NCBI GenBank assembly: GCA_020444075.1
Contig: JAHLLR010000015.1
Location: 1 to 64,000 of the forward strand
DNA length: 64,000 nucleotides
From: Deltaproteobacteria bacterium
GTDB lineage: Bacteria > Desulfobacterota > Desulfobacteria > Desulfobacterales > Desulfosarcinaceae
Direction of reading: 5' to 3'
The position numbers and the translations under genes are program-made. The notes under the pieces are model-generated. The model had not been told where the DNA came from and did not search any database. It was given only the letters and a program-made list of their open reading frames with translations. This document shows positions 1 through 8,130 of this stretch, in pieces. Numbering within the stretch: position 1 is the first letter of the stretch; every line of letters begins with the position of its first letter.

Positions 1-54
1 CACGGCTTTAACGGTAACGGCACAAAGCCGCCGCGAGTCAATCAGGCGTTAGAG
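1..54 (+). other. possible attC-like recombination site (integron cassette end)
   Basis: The segment begins with CTTTAACGG (about 6-14) and ends with GCGTTAGAG (about 46-54). These are near inverse complements, as in the outer arms of an integron attC site, and a single small ORF follows immediately. A second GGCGTTAG lies at 511-518, after that ORF. The conserved GTTRRRY right end is only partly matched (GTTAGAG), and the site touches the window edge. The call is an inference from layout. Confidence 0.25.
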
Positions 55-78
55 TAAACAGAAAATGAATGGATAGAG

Positions 79-435
79 ATGGACACTCGTCAATTGATCG
101 AGACTTATCACAATGCATGGACAGCGGGTGACTTTCCTACTGCGCGCCGCTGCCTCGCCGACAATCTGGACTTCAAAGGCAGCATCGACATGTTTCGGAA
201 AGCCGACGACTTCATCACGGCGCTCAAGGGTTTCCAGAGCATGCTGCGGGGCGTAAGGCTGCTCAAGAGTTACTTTGATCAAAATGGAGCTGCCTTACTG
301 TATGACTGTGACACCCTTACTCCAGCCGGAGTGATACGAACCTCCGAATTCTTTTCCACCGACAATGGAAAGATCACCGAAATTCGGCTGGTGTTTGATG
401 CCTCGGAACTTAGGAAACTTATGGGGCCAAAGTAG
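79..435 (+). CDS. NTF2-like / SnoaL-like small protein
   Basis: This 118-residue protein has the size and pattern of the NTF2/SnoaL-like cone fold: an N-terminal helix beginning DTRQLIETYHNAWTAGD, a central acidic stretch, and C-terminal strands with DNGKITEIRLVFD. Family members bind small hydrophobic ligands or act as isomerases and cyclases; no catalytic residue set can be assigned here, so the substrate is unknown. It stands alone between two GGCGTTAG motifs, with only a weak GAGAT-like ribosome site before the ATG. That one-ORF, short-spacer arrangement resembles a mobile gene cassette. The fold call is fairly sure; the function is not. Confidence 0.7.
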   Translation: MDTRQLIETYHNAWTAGDFPTARRCLADNLDFKGSIDMFRKADDFITALKGFQSMLRGVRLLKSYFDQNGAALLYDCDTLTPAGVIRTSEFFSTDNGKITEIRLVFDASELRKLMGPK

Positions 436-565
436 TTGAGATCCAATAGCCCCTAAAAGAGCCCCGGCATCGGCTTTCAGGCCGACTCACTTTGCTCGCG
501 GCTGAAGCCTGGCGTTAGTCGTGATTTTCTAAACCAACGTAACCCAAGCCTTAAATGGAGCAAAC
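436..565 (+). other. intergenic hairpin region with second GGCGTTAG motif
   Basis: GGCTTTCAGGCCG pairs imperfectly with CGGCTGAAGCC, followed by GGCGTTAG at 511-518. This could be a second attC-like site, but its left arm is poor. No gene is visible. Confidence 0.25.
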
Positions 566-664
566 ATGATCTCCCGCATTTGGCATGGCTGGACCACAAC
601 CGAAAATGCAGACGCCTACGAATCACTTCTAAATGAAAAAGCGAATGAAAAGATGTCGTGTTAA
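566..664 (+). pseudogene. 5' fragment of an antibiotic-biosynthesis-monooxygenase (ABM)-like gene
   Basis: The ATG at 566 opens a 32-codon frame starting MISRIWHGWTTTENADAYE and continuing SLLNEKANEK before a stop at 662-664. The opening is typical of ABM-domain proteins (about 100 residues), where the W-H-G-W-T and ENADAYE pattern marks the first strand and helix. Only the first third is present and nothing after the stop continues the domain in any frame I could follow, so this is a truncated remnant. It sits just after a GGCGTTAG motif, like the preceding small gene. Confidence 0.55.
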
Positions 665-800
665 CGGATAGCCGGAGCCGGAAACGCTCCATCGGTGAAT
701 CATAATCGGCTGACCTGCTGCAGCCCTCACAAAAATCAGCGCGGTTGAGCAGCGTCACCAACGCCTTTTCTTTTAACCCCCCCAGGAAAGGATCGGGACC

Positions 801-1355
801 ATGCGTAGATCAAACATTTCAATAATTTTCGTCATCTTCCTGGCTTCAACCGTAGTCCAGGCAGGCGCCTTCACGCTTTCAAGCCCAACCATAAAACCGG
901 ATTCTTTTCTCACTGAAGAACAGGTATTCGATGGATTCGGATGCACCGGGAAAAATCAATCTCCCGCACTGAAATGGGAGGCGATCCCACAGGGGACAAA
1001 AAGCTTTGCGATTACGGTGTACGACCCTGATGCGCCGACGGGTTCGGGCTGGTGGCACTGGGTCGTTTACAATATCCCCGCGAATGTAACCGGGATAGCA
1101 GCCGGCGCCGGCGAGCCGACCGGCAGGCGCTTGCCTCCGGGTGCCGTTCAAGGTCGAACCGATTATGGAACCCACGCCTTCGGCGGGGCATGCCCCCCTC
1201 AGGGAGATAAACCCCATCGCTATATCTTTACGGTTTACGCGCTCAAAATTGAAAAAATGGAGGTATCACCTGACGCCAGTGCCGCCTTAATCGGCTTTAT
1301 GATCAACACGAACGCTCTGGGAAAAGCAAGCTTCACTGCCCGGTTTGGCCGTTAA
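801..1355 (+). CDS. YbhB/YbcL-type PEBP (Raf kinase inhibitor-like) exported protein
   Basis: The 184-residue product starts with a signal peptide (MRRSN, then a hydrophobic run ending VVQAGA around residue 23). The mature part is a phosphatidylethanolamine-binding-protein fold: FDGFGCTGKNQSPALKW, the ligand-pocket signature YDPDAPTGSGWWHWVVYNIP, then YGTHAFGGACPPQGDKPHRY and a C-terminal segment ending LGKASFTARFGR. Bacterial YbhB/YbcL proteins are periplasmic and of uncertain physiological role. A GGAAAGGATCGGGACC leader precedes the ATG. That leader is duplicated near 2640-2730, where no PEBP gene follows. Confidence 0.9.
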   Translation: MRRSNISIIFVIFLASTVVQAGAFTLSSPTIKPDSFLTEEQVFDGFGCTGKNQSPALKWEAIPQGTKSFAITVYDPDAPTGSGWWHWVVYNIPANVTGIAAGAGEPTGRRLPPGAVQGRTDYGTHAFGGACPPQGDKPHRYIFTVYALKIEKMEVSPDASAALIGFMINTNALGKASFTARFGR

Positions 1356-1644
1356 GGCCAGTTGAGACGGAGATCGGGGTCGCCCTTTAAAAGACGACGC
1401 CGGATGACCGAATGACTCCCCGTCGGCAGGATCCGGTGAGGATGGCAGCCCCTGAAACCCGGGAACGTGAGTTCTTTTTTTTTATCTCGCCGGACAAATT
1501 TACTATCGAAAAATAATTAAAATGCGCCTTCGTTTATTGTCCCCCACCACTGCCGCAACTGCTGCCCCGCTTGCTGTGTGATTCAGGCGCACAACGTTCG
1601 ATGATTTTTAAAAAATCAAATCATCAACCAACAGGAGGTGCATC
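1356..1644 (+). other. intergenic region, no gene seen
   Basis: This 289-base stretch becomes A/T-rich around 1478-1525, which could hold the promoter of the downstream phosphatase-like gene, but no clear -35/-10 pair or hairpin terminator was identified. Confidence 0.4.
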
Positions 1645-2505
1645 ATGGGTGTTATCAAAATCTTGTCATGGAACGTGGAACATTTCGATTCCGATAAAGA
1701 GGTGAAAATCGCCCAAATTATCAAGGGATATGACCCGGATGTATTCGGAATTTATGAGGTCGAGGCGGCCTCCGTCTATAAGTTCATGAAAGCACACTTT
1801 CCCAAATACACGGTATTTATAACCGAAGGCCAGCAAAGCCAGGAAATATTGGTTGCGTGTAAAAACAAGAATCAATTCATCGGCGTAAAATTCCAGCAGA
1901 AAAAAGAATTCAAAAGCGGCAACCCGAGTCTTCGACCCGGTGCTTTTCTGACTTTCGAATATTCCCAGAAAGGGCAGTTCAACTTCCTTTTTCTGCATAC
2001 CGATTCAGGATCGACGGCGGTTGACTTTGGCAATCGAACCGAAATGTTCGATCACGCTTACAATTTAAAAAGAAAGTTGGATTTCGATAGCAATTCGAAG
2101 GTAAACTTCATCATTCTGGGTGACTTGAACACAATGGGACTGAAATATCCTCGACCTTATCAGTCTGATAAAATCGTTGAAACGCCCGAAGAGCTTGAAT
2201 ACCTCGATTTTTATTCCAACAGGAGTGGCGGAACCAGTGGATATAAAAAAGTTAAGCCTGCCCTTAGACGCCTGACCAAGCCGGCCGGAACTCATTTTAG
2301 CAAATCCTATGGCATATCCGATCTTGACCATATAATCGCATCGGATCATTTACAGTTCGTTGGTCAGAGCAACTATGGAGAACCAAACAGCATGGATATT
2401 AAACTGGATGGCTGGAGGAAACACCTTGGCAATCAAGCTGAAATCGAAAAATACATCGAGGAAATATCTGATCATTGCCTCCTATATTGTGAATTAAAAG
2501 TTTAA
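1645..2505 (+). CDS. endonuclease/exonuclease/phosphatase (EEP) family protein
   Basis: The 286-residue protein shows the EEP order: ILSWNVEHFD at residues 5-14 with the metal-contacting Asn, a YEVEA segment around 38 supplying the catalytic Glu, LGDLNTMG around 157-164 (Asp/Asn pair), and a C-terminal SDHCLLYCEL supplying the Asp-His. The family cleaves phosphodiester or phosphate bonds in nucleic acids, inositides or sphingomyelin; the substrate cannot be read from sequence. No signal peptide is visible, so it is probably cytosolic. AACAGGAGGTGC gives a strong ribosome site. Its A/T-richer composition compared with neighbours suggests acquisition. Confidence 0.85.
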   Translation: MGVIKILSWNVEHFDSDKEVKIAQIIKGYDPDVFGIYEVEAASVYKFMKAHFPKYTVFITEGQQSQEILVACKNKNQFIGVKFQQKKEFKSGNPSLRPGAFLTFEYSQKGQFNFLFLHTDSGSTAVDFGNRTEMFDHAYNLKRKLDFDSNSKVNFIILGDLNTMGLKYPRPYQSDKIVETPEELEYLDFYSNRSGGTSGYKKVKPALRRLTKPAGTHFSKSYGISDLDHIIASDHLQFVGQSNYGEPNSMDIKLDGWRKHLGNQAEIEKYIEEISDHCLLYCELKV

Positions 2506-2638
2506 CTTGCCCGGGTATTTAGTCAACGAAACCTATTTTCGACGGGATTACAATCTCAATGGCGATCTACAAAGAAGGGTTTGGGGGGCCTGAAGAACTT
2601 GGGATCAGGTCTCCCGACATTTGACATTTTTCCTTCAG

Positions 2639-2738
2639 CTGTCACAAAAAGCAGAGCGACTGATTCGCAGTGTCCACGCCTTTTTTAACCCCCGGGAAAG
2701 GATTTTGACCATGCTAAAATCAAAAAAGGGGGGGGCAT
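2639..2738 (+). repeat. second copy of the PEBP gene leader, with broken coding start
   Basis: About 2639-2730 resembles 727-815: CACAAAAA, an AGCG-rich middle, ACGCCTTTT, a run of T then AACCCCC, GGAAAGGAT and GACCATG are shared in order. In the first copy the ATG begins the PEBP signal peptide; here ATG at 2711 reads MLKSKKGG and then stops. This looks like a duplicated leader whose coding region was lost. Confidence 0.5.
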
Positions 2739-2951
2739 ATGTCTAAATTTAAAGTAACCGCTGTACCATCGTCCCGGAAACGGAACAACACCGCGCGAAA
2801 CGCGACCTCAACGGAGAAGTTACCAGACCGCTGCAAAGCCAGGCCGGAAGCACCAACTTTCGGTACAACGCCGCCACTAAATGGTGGACCGCCGATAAAT
2901 TCCAGTCTTTTGGGCTTTGGATTTACGATTGAGGGGATTGTATCCATCTGA
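2739..2951 (+). pseudogene. unrecognised short ORF or degraded gene
   Basis: A 70-codon frame starts at an ATG behind a run of G residues that could act as a ribosome site. Its translation is rich in Arg, Pro and Ser and matches nothing I know. A second frame over the same bases (2753-2932) reads more like protein, with GSTNFRYNAATKWWTADKF before a stop, so a frameshifted remnant is as likely as a real gene. Lack of a consistent frame argues against a functional product. Confidence 0.2.
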
Positions 2952-2973
2952 AATTTCATTAGGAGCATAGCCG

Positions 2974-3924
2974 ATGTTAGGATTTGACATGCTGGATGTC
3001 CTGATTGGTCTGGTAACGGTTTATCTGACCTTCGGAATCGCTTGCACGGCATTCGTGGAGGCTATTTCGAGTATAGCCGGTCTCCGTGCCAGGAGTTTGC
3101 GGGATGGTTTGAATGAGTTTTTCTCCGGATCCATCGGCATGGAGAATGGGGAAAAAAAGAGTTTTGCCGACGCCTTCTTTAAACATCCGCTGGTCCGGAC
3201 ACTCAGTAGGGGAGAGGAAGGCCGGCCATCCTACATCCCGTCGGAAATCGTCGGGCAAGCCGTCGCGTCGTTACTGAATTATGGGGATGCGGCCGAGGCT
3301 CTCAGGGAAAAACTGGAATCGCTTCCAGGAGAAAAACCGGGCGAAAATCCGATTAAAGATCTCCTGCTGGTCTTTTATGAACAAGCCCGAGGCGATGTCG
3401 TGGCCTTCCGGGAAAAAGTCGTTGCCCATTTTGATGCATCCATGGAACGCGTGTCCGGGTGGTTCAAGCGTAGAACCCAGTATATGGCGATAGGCATATC
3501 TATGATGCTGGTATGTTTTGCCAATGTGGATTCGGTTGATATCGCGCATTCCTTGGCTTTGAATCCTGAAGCCCGGGCATCGCTGGTAAAATACGCTGAG
3601 CAGCTCCTGACGCAGCGGGAGGCAATCGAGGCGGAACTTGAAAAGACGGAAAAATCCGTGACGCCGGGTCTTGAAGCGGCAAGGAAAAAAACGGAAGCGG
3701 CCAGGGACGCATTTACCAAAGCCGTATCAAGCATTGAGAACGGCGGCTTAAAGATTGGTTGGGAAAAGTGGCCGGATGGGCTGGCTGAATGGTTCTCAAA
3801 AATAGTCGGGCTTCTTGTGAGTGCCTTGGCCGTATCATTGGGCGCACCGTTCTGGTTTCAGGTTCTTCAACGTTTTGTAAAGGTTCGCGGGACCGGCGGC
3901 ACCACTGAGAAAACGCCTAAGTGA
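2974..3924 (+). CDS. uncharacterised membrane protein with central coiled coil
   Basis: This 316-residue protein has an N-terminal hydrophobic segment (about residues 6-28, LIGLVTVYLTFGIACTAF), a second at about 168-186 (YMAIGISMMLVCFA) and a third near the C-terminus (WFSKIVGLLVSALAVSLGAP). Between the last two is a Glu/Lys-rich helix (AIEAELEKTEKSV and following) likely to form a coiled coil. The ending SLGAPFWFQVLQRFVKVRG recurs in conserved bacterial hypothetical membrane proteins. No enzymatic motif is seen. It is translated alone from a modest TTAGGAG site. I recognise the protein type, not its job. Confidence 0.7.
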   Translation: MLGFDMLDVLIGLVTVYLTFGIACTAFVEAISSIAGLRARSLRDGLNEFFSGSIGMENGEKKSFADAFFKHPLVRTLSRGEEGRPSYIPSEIVGQAVASLLNYGDAAEALREKLESLPGEKPGENPIKDLLLVFYEQARGDVVAFREKVVAHFDASMERVSGWFKRRTQYMAIGISMMLVCFANVDSVDIAHSLALNPEARASLVKYAEQLLTQREAIEAELEKTEKSVTPGLEAARKKTEAARDAFTKAVSSIENGGLKIGWEKWPDGLAEWFSKIVGLLVSALAVSLGAPFWFQVLQRFVKVRGTGGTTEKTPK

Positions 3925-4036
3925 TCCTGTTCATAAACAGTTTTTTTGTGATATTCTTGGCAGCGAAGATGTCGTGAGAGGACAACGGGGGCTCGGAACC
4001 GATTTGCCGCCTGGTGCCCGAGAAAAATATACGCTT

Positions 4037-4299
4037 ATGGAAATCAAAGCAGACGATCTGTCCGGCCCTGAAATAGCCCGGTTGTTGAAAGAACATCTCC
4101 AGCATATGTTTCAGGTCACGCCACCAGGAAGTGTCCATGCCTTGGATAGCTAAATGCTTTCAGGCCTGCGCGGAATCTCTATAAAAAATTCGGTTTCACC
4201 GATTGTGAGCCCTTTGCGGATTATTTCCCGGATGCAAACAGCGTGTTTATGACGCGCGAATTGAAAGATGAAGATGCTGCCTGCAGCGCTGGACAATAG
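4037..4299 (+). pseudogene. GNAT N-acetyltransferase with internal deletion
   Basis: The first part, from ATG 4037, reads MEIKADDLSGPEIARLLKEH and continues to a stop at 4151; DLSGPEIARLL with PPGSVHALDS is the start of a typical YsnE-like GNAT acetyltransferase. From about 4177, in another frame, the C-terminal end of the same family appears: LYKKFGFTDCEPFADYFPD, then SVFMTREL. The roughly 80 residues between, including the acetyl-CoA binding loop, are missing. The gene is therefore a deletion remnant. It sits directly upstream of the DUF1835 gene. Confidence 0.7.
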
Positions 4300-4308
4300 A
4301 GGATATTC

Positions 4309-5175
4309 ATGAGCCGGACGCTTCATATCACCAGCGGGGACCGTGCCGGGGATATTCTTGCGAAAACCGGCATTGCCGGAGAAGTGTTCGTCTGGCACGA
4401 CATCCTGTACGATGGCCCCCGGAAACCCGGCTGGCCGGACGACGACACGCTCGACGCCCGTGCCCGGTTCCTTGAACGGACCACCGCCGGGGGACTCGAC
4501 CGGAAGTTTGTGTTAAGCACCCTGGAAAACCAGTATCGGAAACTGCCAGCCGCGGCGGATTATGCGCGCATTGTCCTGTGGTTTGACGCATGCCTGTTCG
4601 ACCAGTCCATGCTCGTTCACATTCTCGGGTGCCTGCGCTGCAAGGGCATACGGAAAGCCGAGCTGCTCTGTGTCGATCATTTTCCCGAAATTGTGCCGTT
4701 CATTGGCCTCGGGCAGCTCCAGCCCGCGCAACTGGCTTCCCTGTATGACCGGCGTCGCCCGGTCACCGATGCCCAGTTCAACTTTGCCGACGTCGCGGAC
4801 CAGGCGTTTGCCGTTCAGGACCTGGCGCTGCTGGCCAAATTGTCCAGCATGACCGACGCGCCCCTGCCATGGATTCCCGCCGCCGTGAAACGGTGGCTTC
4901 AGGAGCAGCCCGATCCGCAAACCGGCCTGGGACGACTTGAATGGCTTGCCCTGGAGGCGGTCCGCAGCGGCTGTGAGACACCCGCAGAGATTTTCTCGAC
5001 CGTGGCCGCGGCCGATACGCCTCCGCAATACTGGGGAGACGTCACCTTGTGGGCCAAAATCAACGCGCTGGCCGATCGCGAGCCGCCGCTGGTGCGCATC
5101 GAGGGGCCGGGAGAAAGGCTGCCCCAATGGGAGAGCAAGGTGGATTTGAAAGATTTCAGGATTAAGCGAATGTAA
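4309..5175 (+). CDS. DUF1835 domain protein
   Basis: The 288-residue product opens with TLHITSGDRAGDILAKTGI and VFVWHDILYDGP, the conserved N-terminus of DUF1835 proteins, followed by a C-terminal region with LGRLEWLALEAV and VRIEGPGERLP. No signal peptide or membrane segment is present, so it should be cytosolic. The family has no firmly established biochemical role. Its start is 9 bases beyond the GNAT remnant, behind AGAGGATATTC, which fits a ribosome site. The family assignment is confident; the function is unknown. Confidence 0.8.
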   Translation: MSRTLHITSGDRAGDILAKTGIAGEVFVWHDILYDGPRKPGWPDDDTLDARARFLERTTAGGLDRKFVLSTLENQYRKLPAAADYARIVLWFDACLFDQSMLVHILGCLRCKGIRKAELLCVDHFPEIVPFIGLGQLQPAQLASLYDRRRPVTDAQFNFADVADQAFAVQDLALLAKLSSMTDAPLPWIPAAVKRWLQEQPDPQTGLGRLEWLALEAVRSGCETPAEIFSTVAAADTPPQYWGDVTLWAKINALADREPPLVRIEGPGERLPQWESKVDLKDFRIKRM

Positions 5176-5379
5176 CCCCGCATGGCGCCCGATGCCTGAA
5201 AATTAACAGTTGACGCAAACGGCCTGTAAATGGGAATAACCATGCAGGCTAGGTAAAAGCGCTCCCCCATCCTGGCCGGAAAAAACGATTTCCTATCCCT
5301 TTCGAATCAGGATACGGATGCAGATCTCAATGTTTCAAGGATAGAGATATCCAAAAACGATGAGCATCGTGATTGAACC

Positions 5380-5907
5380 ATGTCCATACTGACCCTTTTA
5401 TTTTACGCCATCGCCCTGCTGATCGTCGCCGCCACGGCCATGGCCGTGACCCGGCGCAACATGGTGCATGCGGTGCTGTACCTGGTGCTGTCTTTTTTCG
5501 GCACGGCCATGCTCTTCTACCTGCTGGGTGCGCCCTTTCTGGCGGCGCTGGAGATCATCATCTACGCCGGCGCGATCATGGTCCTGTTTCTGTTTTTGAT
5601 CATGATGATCCGTCTGAAAAAGCTGCCGGGCATGTTCTTTCCGGTCGGGCAGCTGCTGCCGGCCATCTTCATCTGCGCGGGCTTTCTGGCGGTCAGTTCG
5701 GTCCTGGTCGGCGGGAACCCGGAGGGATGGACCCCGATGCCGGCGGCCCAGGCGTCGCCGGCGGCCTTTGGGGTTTACCTGTTCCAGACCCACTGGCTGG
5801 CCGTGGAAATCGCCTCCATGCTGCTGCTGGTGGCCCTGGTCGGCGCCTATGTGCTGGGCCGCAGGGTTCGCGGGCCGTCGGCAGACACCCGGAAGGAGGC
5901 GCCGTGA
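5380..5907 (+). CDS. nuoJ: NADH-quinone oxidoreductase subunit J
   Basis: This 175-residue, highly hydrophobic protein has five predicted membrane helices and the subunit J pattern (TRRNMVHAVLYLVLSFFGTA, then AALEIIIYAGAIMVLFLF). NuoJ lies in the proton-pumping membrane arm of complex I next to NuoK. The frame ends inside the GTG start of nuoK (overlap at 5904-5907), so the two are translationally coupled. It is the first gene of a nuoJKLMN run; nuoA-I do not precede it, and a DUF1835 gene lies about 200 bases upstream. A TTGACG at 5210 could be a -35, but its -10 is poor. Confidence 0.93.
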   Translation: MSILTLLFYAIALLIVAATAMAVTRRNMVHAVLYLVLSFFGTAMLFYLLGAPFLAALEIIIYAGAIMVLFLFLIMMIRLKKLPGMFFPVGQLLPAIFICAGFLAVSSVLVGGNPEGWTPMPAAQASPAAFGVYLFQTHWLAVEIASMLLLVALVGAYVLGRRVRGPSADTRKEAP

Positions 5908-6224
5908 TCGTTCCGCTGAACCATATCCTGCTGCTCTCGGGGCTCCTGTTCAGCCTGGGGATGTTCTGCACCCTGGCCCGGCGCAACCTGATCATGATGC
6001 TGCTGGGCATTGAAATCATGCTCAATGCCGCCGCGGTGGCTTTTGTCGGCGCCTCCCTGCACTGGCAGCAGATGGAAGGGCAGGCCATCGTCATTTTTAT
6101 CCTGGCCGTGGCCGCCACCGAAGTATCCATCGGTCTGGCCGCCATCCTGGTGGTTTACCGGCGCACCGATTCGGTCGATCCTGCCATGGAGGCAGCGCTG
6201 TGGGAAAAAGGAGGGCGACCTTAG
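5904..6224 (+). CDS. nuoK: NADH-quinone oxidoreductase subunit K
   Basis: The 106-residue protein starts at GTG 5904, overlapping the nuoJ stop. It contains three membrane helices and the NuoK signatures LARRNLIMMLLGIEIMLNAA (with the membrane Glu used in proton transfer) and FILAVAATEVSIGLAAILVV (second conserved Glu). Length is normal for NuoK or MrpC-like subunits; linkage to nuoJ and nuoL supports NuoK. No defect is visible. Confidence 0.93.
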   Translation: MIVPLNHILLLSGLLFSLGMFCTLARRNLIMMLLGIEIMLNAAAVAFVGASLHWQQMEGQAIVIFILAVAATEVSIGLAAILVVYRRTDSVDPAMEAALWEKGGRP

Positions 6225-6226
6225 CC

Positions 6227-8128
6227 ATGCAACCGGCCACCCCGCTTCCCCTCAGCCTGATCGTCACCGCCGCCGCTCTGCTGCTGCCGCTGCTGGCCTT
6301 CGGTGTGATCATGCTGGCCACGCGATCCCGCCACCGGCTATCGGCCGCCATCTCCATCGGGGCCGCCGGCCTGTCGCTGATTGCGGCCGTCTATCTGCTG
6401 GTGCAGCACTGGCAGATGCAGGCGCCGCTGGTGTTTCAGACGGTCTGGCTGGTTTCCGGGCAGATGGCGATTCCCATCGGCATCCTGCTGGATCCGCTGA
6501 GCCTGCTGATGCTCACCGTGGTGGCCACGATCAGCTTTCTGGTACAGGTCTACTCGCTGGGCTACATGGCCGGGGATCCGGGTTTCGGCCGCTATTACGG
6601 CTGCATGTCCCTCTTCGCCTGGGCCATGCTGACCCTGACCGTTTCCAGCTCGTTGCTGCAGCTTTACATCTTCTGGGAGTTGGTGGGACTGGCCTCCTAC
6701 CTGCTCATCGGGTTCTGGTTCGACAAGTTCAGCGCCAGCGAAGCCGGTAAAAAGGCCTTTGTGATGACCCGCACCGGCGATGTGGCCTTCCTGCTGGGAC
6801 TGGTGCTGCTCTGGCTGCAGTTGGGAACCCTGGACATCCCGGTGCTGACCGACCCCGCAGCGGTGGCTGCCGCGCTGTCGCCCGGCATGATCACGCTGAC
6901 CGCCCTGCTGATTTTCGGCGGCATCATCGGCAAAAGCGCCCAGTTTCCGCTGCTCACCTGGCTGCCCGACGCCATGGAGGGCCCCACGCCGGTGAGCGCG
7001 CTGCTGCATTCGGCCACCATGGTGGCCGCCGGGGTCTACCTGTTTTCGCGGCTGTTCGGCTATTTTTCGCTCTCGCCGACGGCCATGGCGGTCTGCCTGG
7101 CCATCGGCACGATCAGCATGCTGCTGGCGTCCAGCATGGCCATGGTGGCCCGGGACATCAAACAGGTCTGGGCCTTTTCCACCATCAGCCAGCTGGGCTT
7201 CATGCTCATGGGGCTGGGTTCCGGAAGCCTGTTTGCAGGGGTTTTCCACCTGACCACCCACGCCGGGTTCAAGGCGCTCCTGTTCCTGTGCGCCGGTGTG
7301 TTGATCCACCGCTTCCACACCAACGACATGTTCGAAATCGGCCGGCTGGGCGGGCGCCGGCTCAAGGCCACGGTCGTATGCATGATCGTGGGAGCCGCGG
7401 CGCTGTCCGGTCTACCGCCGTTTTCGGGATTTTTCAGCAAGGAGATGATTCTGGGGCAATTGCTGGCCAGCGGCCATCCGACCGCCTTTCTGGCCGCATT
7501 GCTGGGAGCGTTTCTGACCACCTATTATGCCTTCCGCCTGATCTTCATCCTGTTGTTTCCCCTTGAGACAGATGACGCCGGGCACGCGGATGGCCACGGC
7601 GCCCATCACGGCGCCTGGGGCGAGCGGGCCATGATTGCCGTGCTGGTCTGCCTGGCGGGCGTGACCGTGGTGCTGGGATTCTTCGAGATGTCGCTGCACG
7701 ACTTTCTGGCCCGCGGACTGGCGCTCGACGAAGCGGCACCTGCCCATTTCACCTGGCTGCCGATGGTGGCCGGAACGCTGGCCGTGGCAGCCGTCCTCCA
7801 GGCCTGGTTCGAGTTCGGCCGCAAAAAAGCCCGGCAAATCGGCTGGGTGGAACGAATCCCGATTTTGGCCGACCTGTTCGGCCAGCGCTGGTACCTGGAC
7901 CGGCTCTACCGTTATCTGCTGGACACGCTGGTCTACCGGGGCGTGTCGCGGCTGTTTACCGCCAACGATCGGCGGGTGATTGACGGGGCCCTGGACGGAC
8001 TGGGCCGATCGACGATCGGGCTGGGCCGGGTGGTGGATTGGGTCCACGGCGGCATGATTCAATACCGGCTGATGATCATGGTCGCGGCGGTGATCTTATT
8101 GATTCTTTTCATTGGATGGGGCGGCTGA
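6227..8128 (+). CDS. nuoL: NADH-quinone oxidoreductase subunit L
   Basis: I place the start at ATG 6227, which has AGGAGGGCGACC just upstream, rather than the in-frame ATG at 6200; this gives 633 residues, normal for NuoL. The antiporter core is clear: IFWELVGLASYLLIGFWF (conserved Glu in the fifth helix), LPDAMEGPTPVSALLHSATM (Lys/His channel region), IKQVWAFSTISQLGFMLMGL and GLPPFSGFFSKEMI. The C-terminal part carries the long lateral helix region. NuoL is the distal proton-translocating subunit of complex I. The gene follows nuoK by two bases. Confidence 0.94.
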   Translation: MQPATPLPLSLIVTAAALLLPLLAFGVIMLATRSRHRLSAAISIGAAGLSLIAAVYLLVQHWQMQAPLVFQTVWLVSGQMAIPIGILLDPLSLLMLTVVATISFLVQVYSLGYMAGDPGFGRYYGCMSLFAWAMLTLTVSSSLLQLYIFWELVGLASYLLIGFWFDKFSASEAGKKAFVMTRTGDVAFLLGLVLLWLQLGTLDIPVLTDPAAVAAALSPGMITLTALLIFGGIIGKSAQFPLLTWLPDAMEGPTPVSALLHSATMVAAGVYLFSRLFGYFSLSPTAMAVCLAIGTISMLLASSMAMVARDIKQVWAFSTISQLGFMLMGLGSGSLFAGVFHLTTHAGFKALLFLCAGVLIHRFHTNDMFEIGRLGGRRLKATVVCMIVGAAALSGLPPFSGFFSKEMILGQLLASGHPTAFLAALLGAFLTTYYAFRLIFILLFPLETDDAGHADGHGAHHGAWGERAMIAVLVCLAGVTVVLGFFEMSLHDFLARGLALDEAAPAHFTWLPMVAGTLAVAAVLQAWFEFGRKKARQIGWVERIPILADLFGQRWYLDRLYRYLLDTLVYRGVSRLFTANDRRVIDGALDGLGRSTIGLGRVVDWVHGGMIQYRLMIMVAAVILLILFIGWGG

Positions 8129-8130
8129 TC

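Noticed and set aside
5373-6224. A long plus-strand frame (283 codons) covering nuoJ and nuoK
   Set aside because: It reads the nuoJ region in a different frame with Arg/Gly/His-rich text and only becomes NuoK at its end; the real starts are ATG 5380 and GTG 5904.
6338-7318. Long minus-strand frames opposite nuoL, nuoM and nuoN (also 8206-9588 and 9855-11033)
   Set aside because: His/Gln/Gly-rich low-information text with no motif; they are antisense shadows of GC-rich membrane-protein genes.
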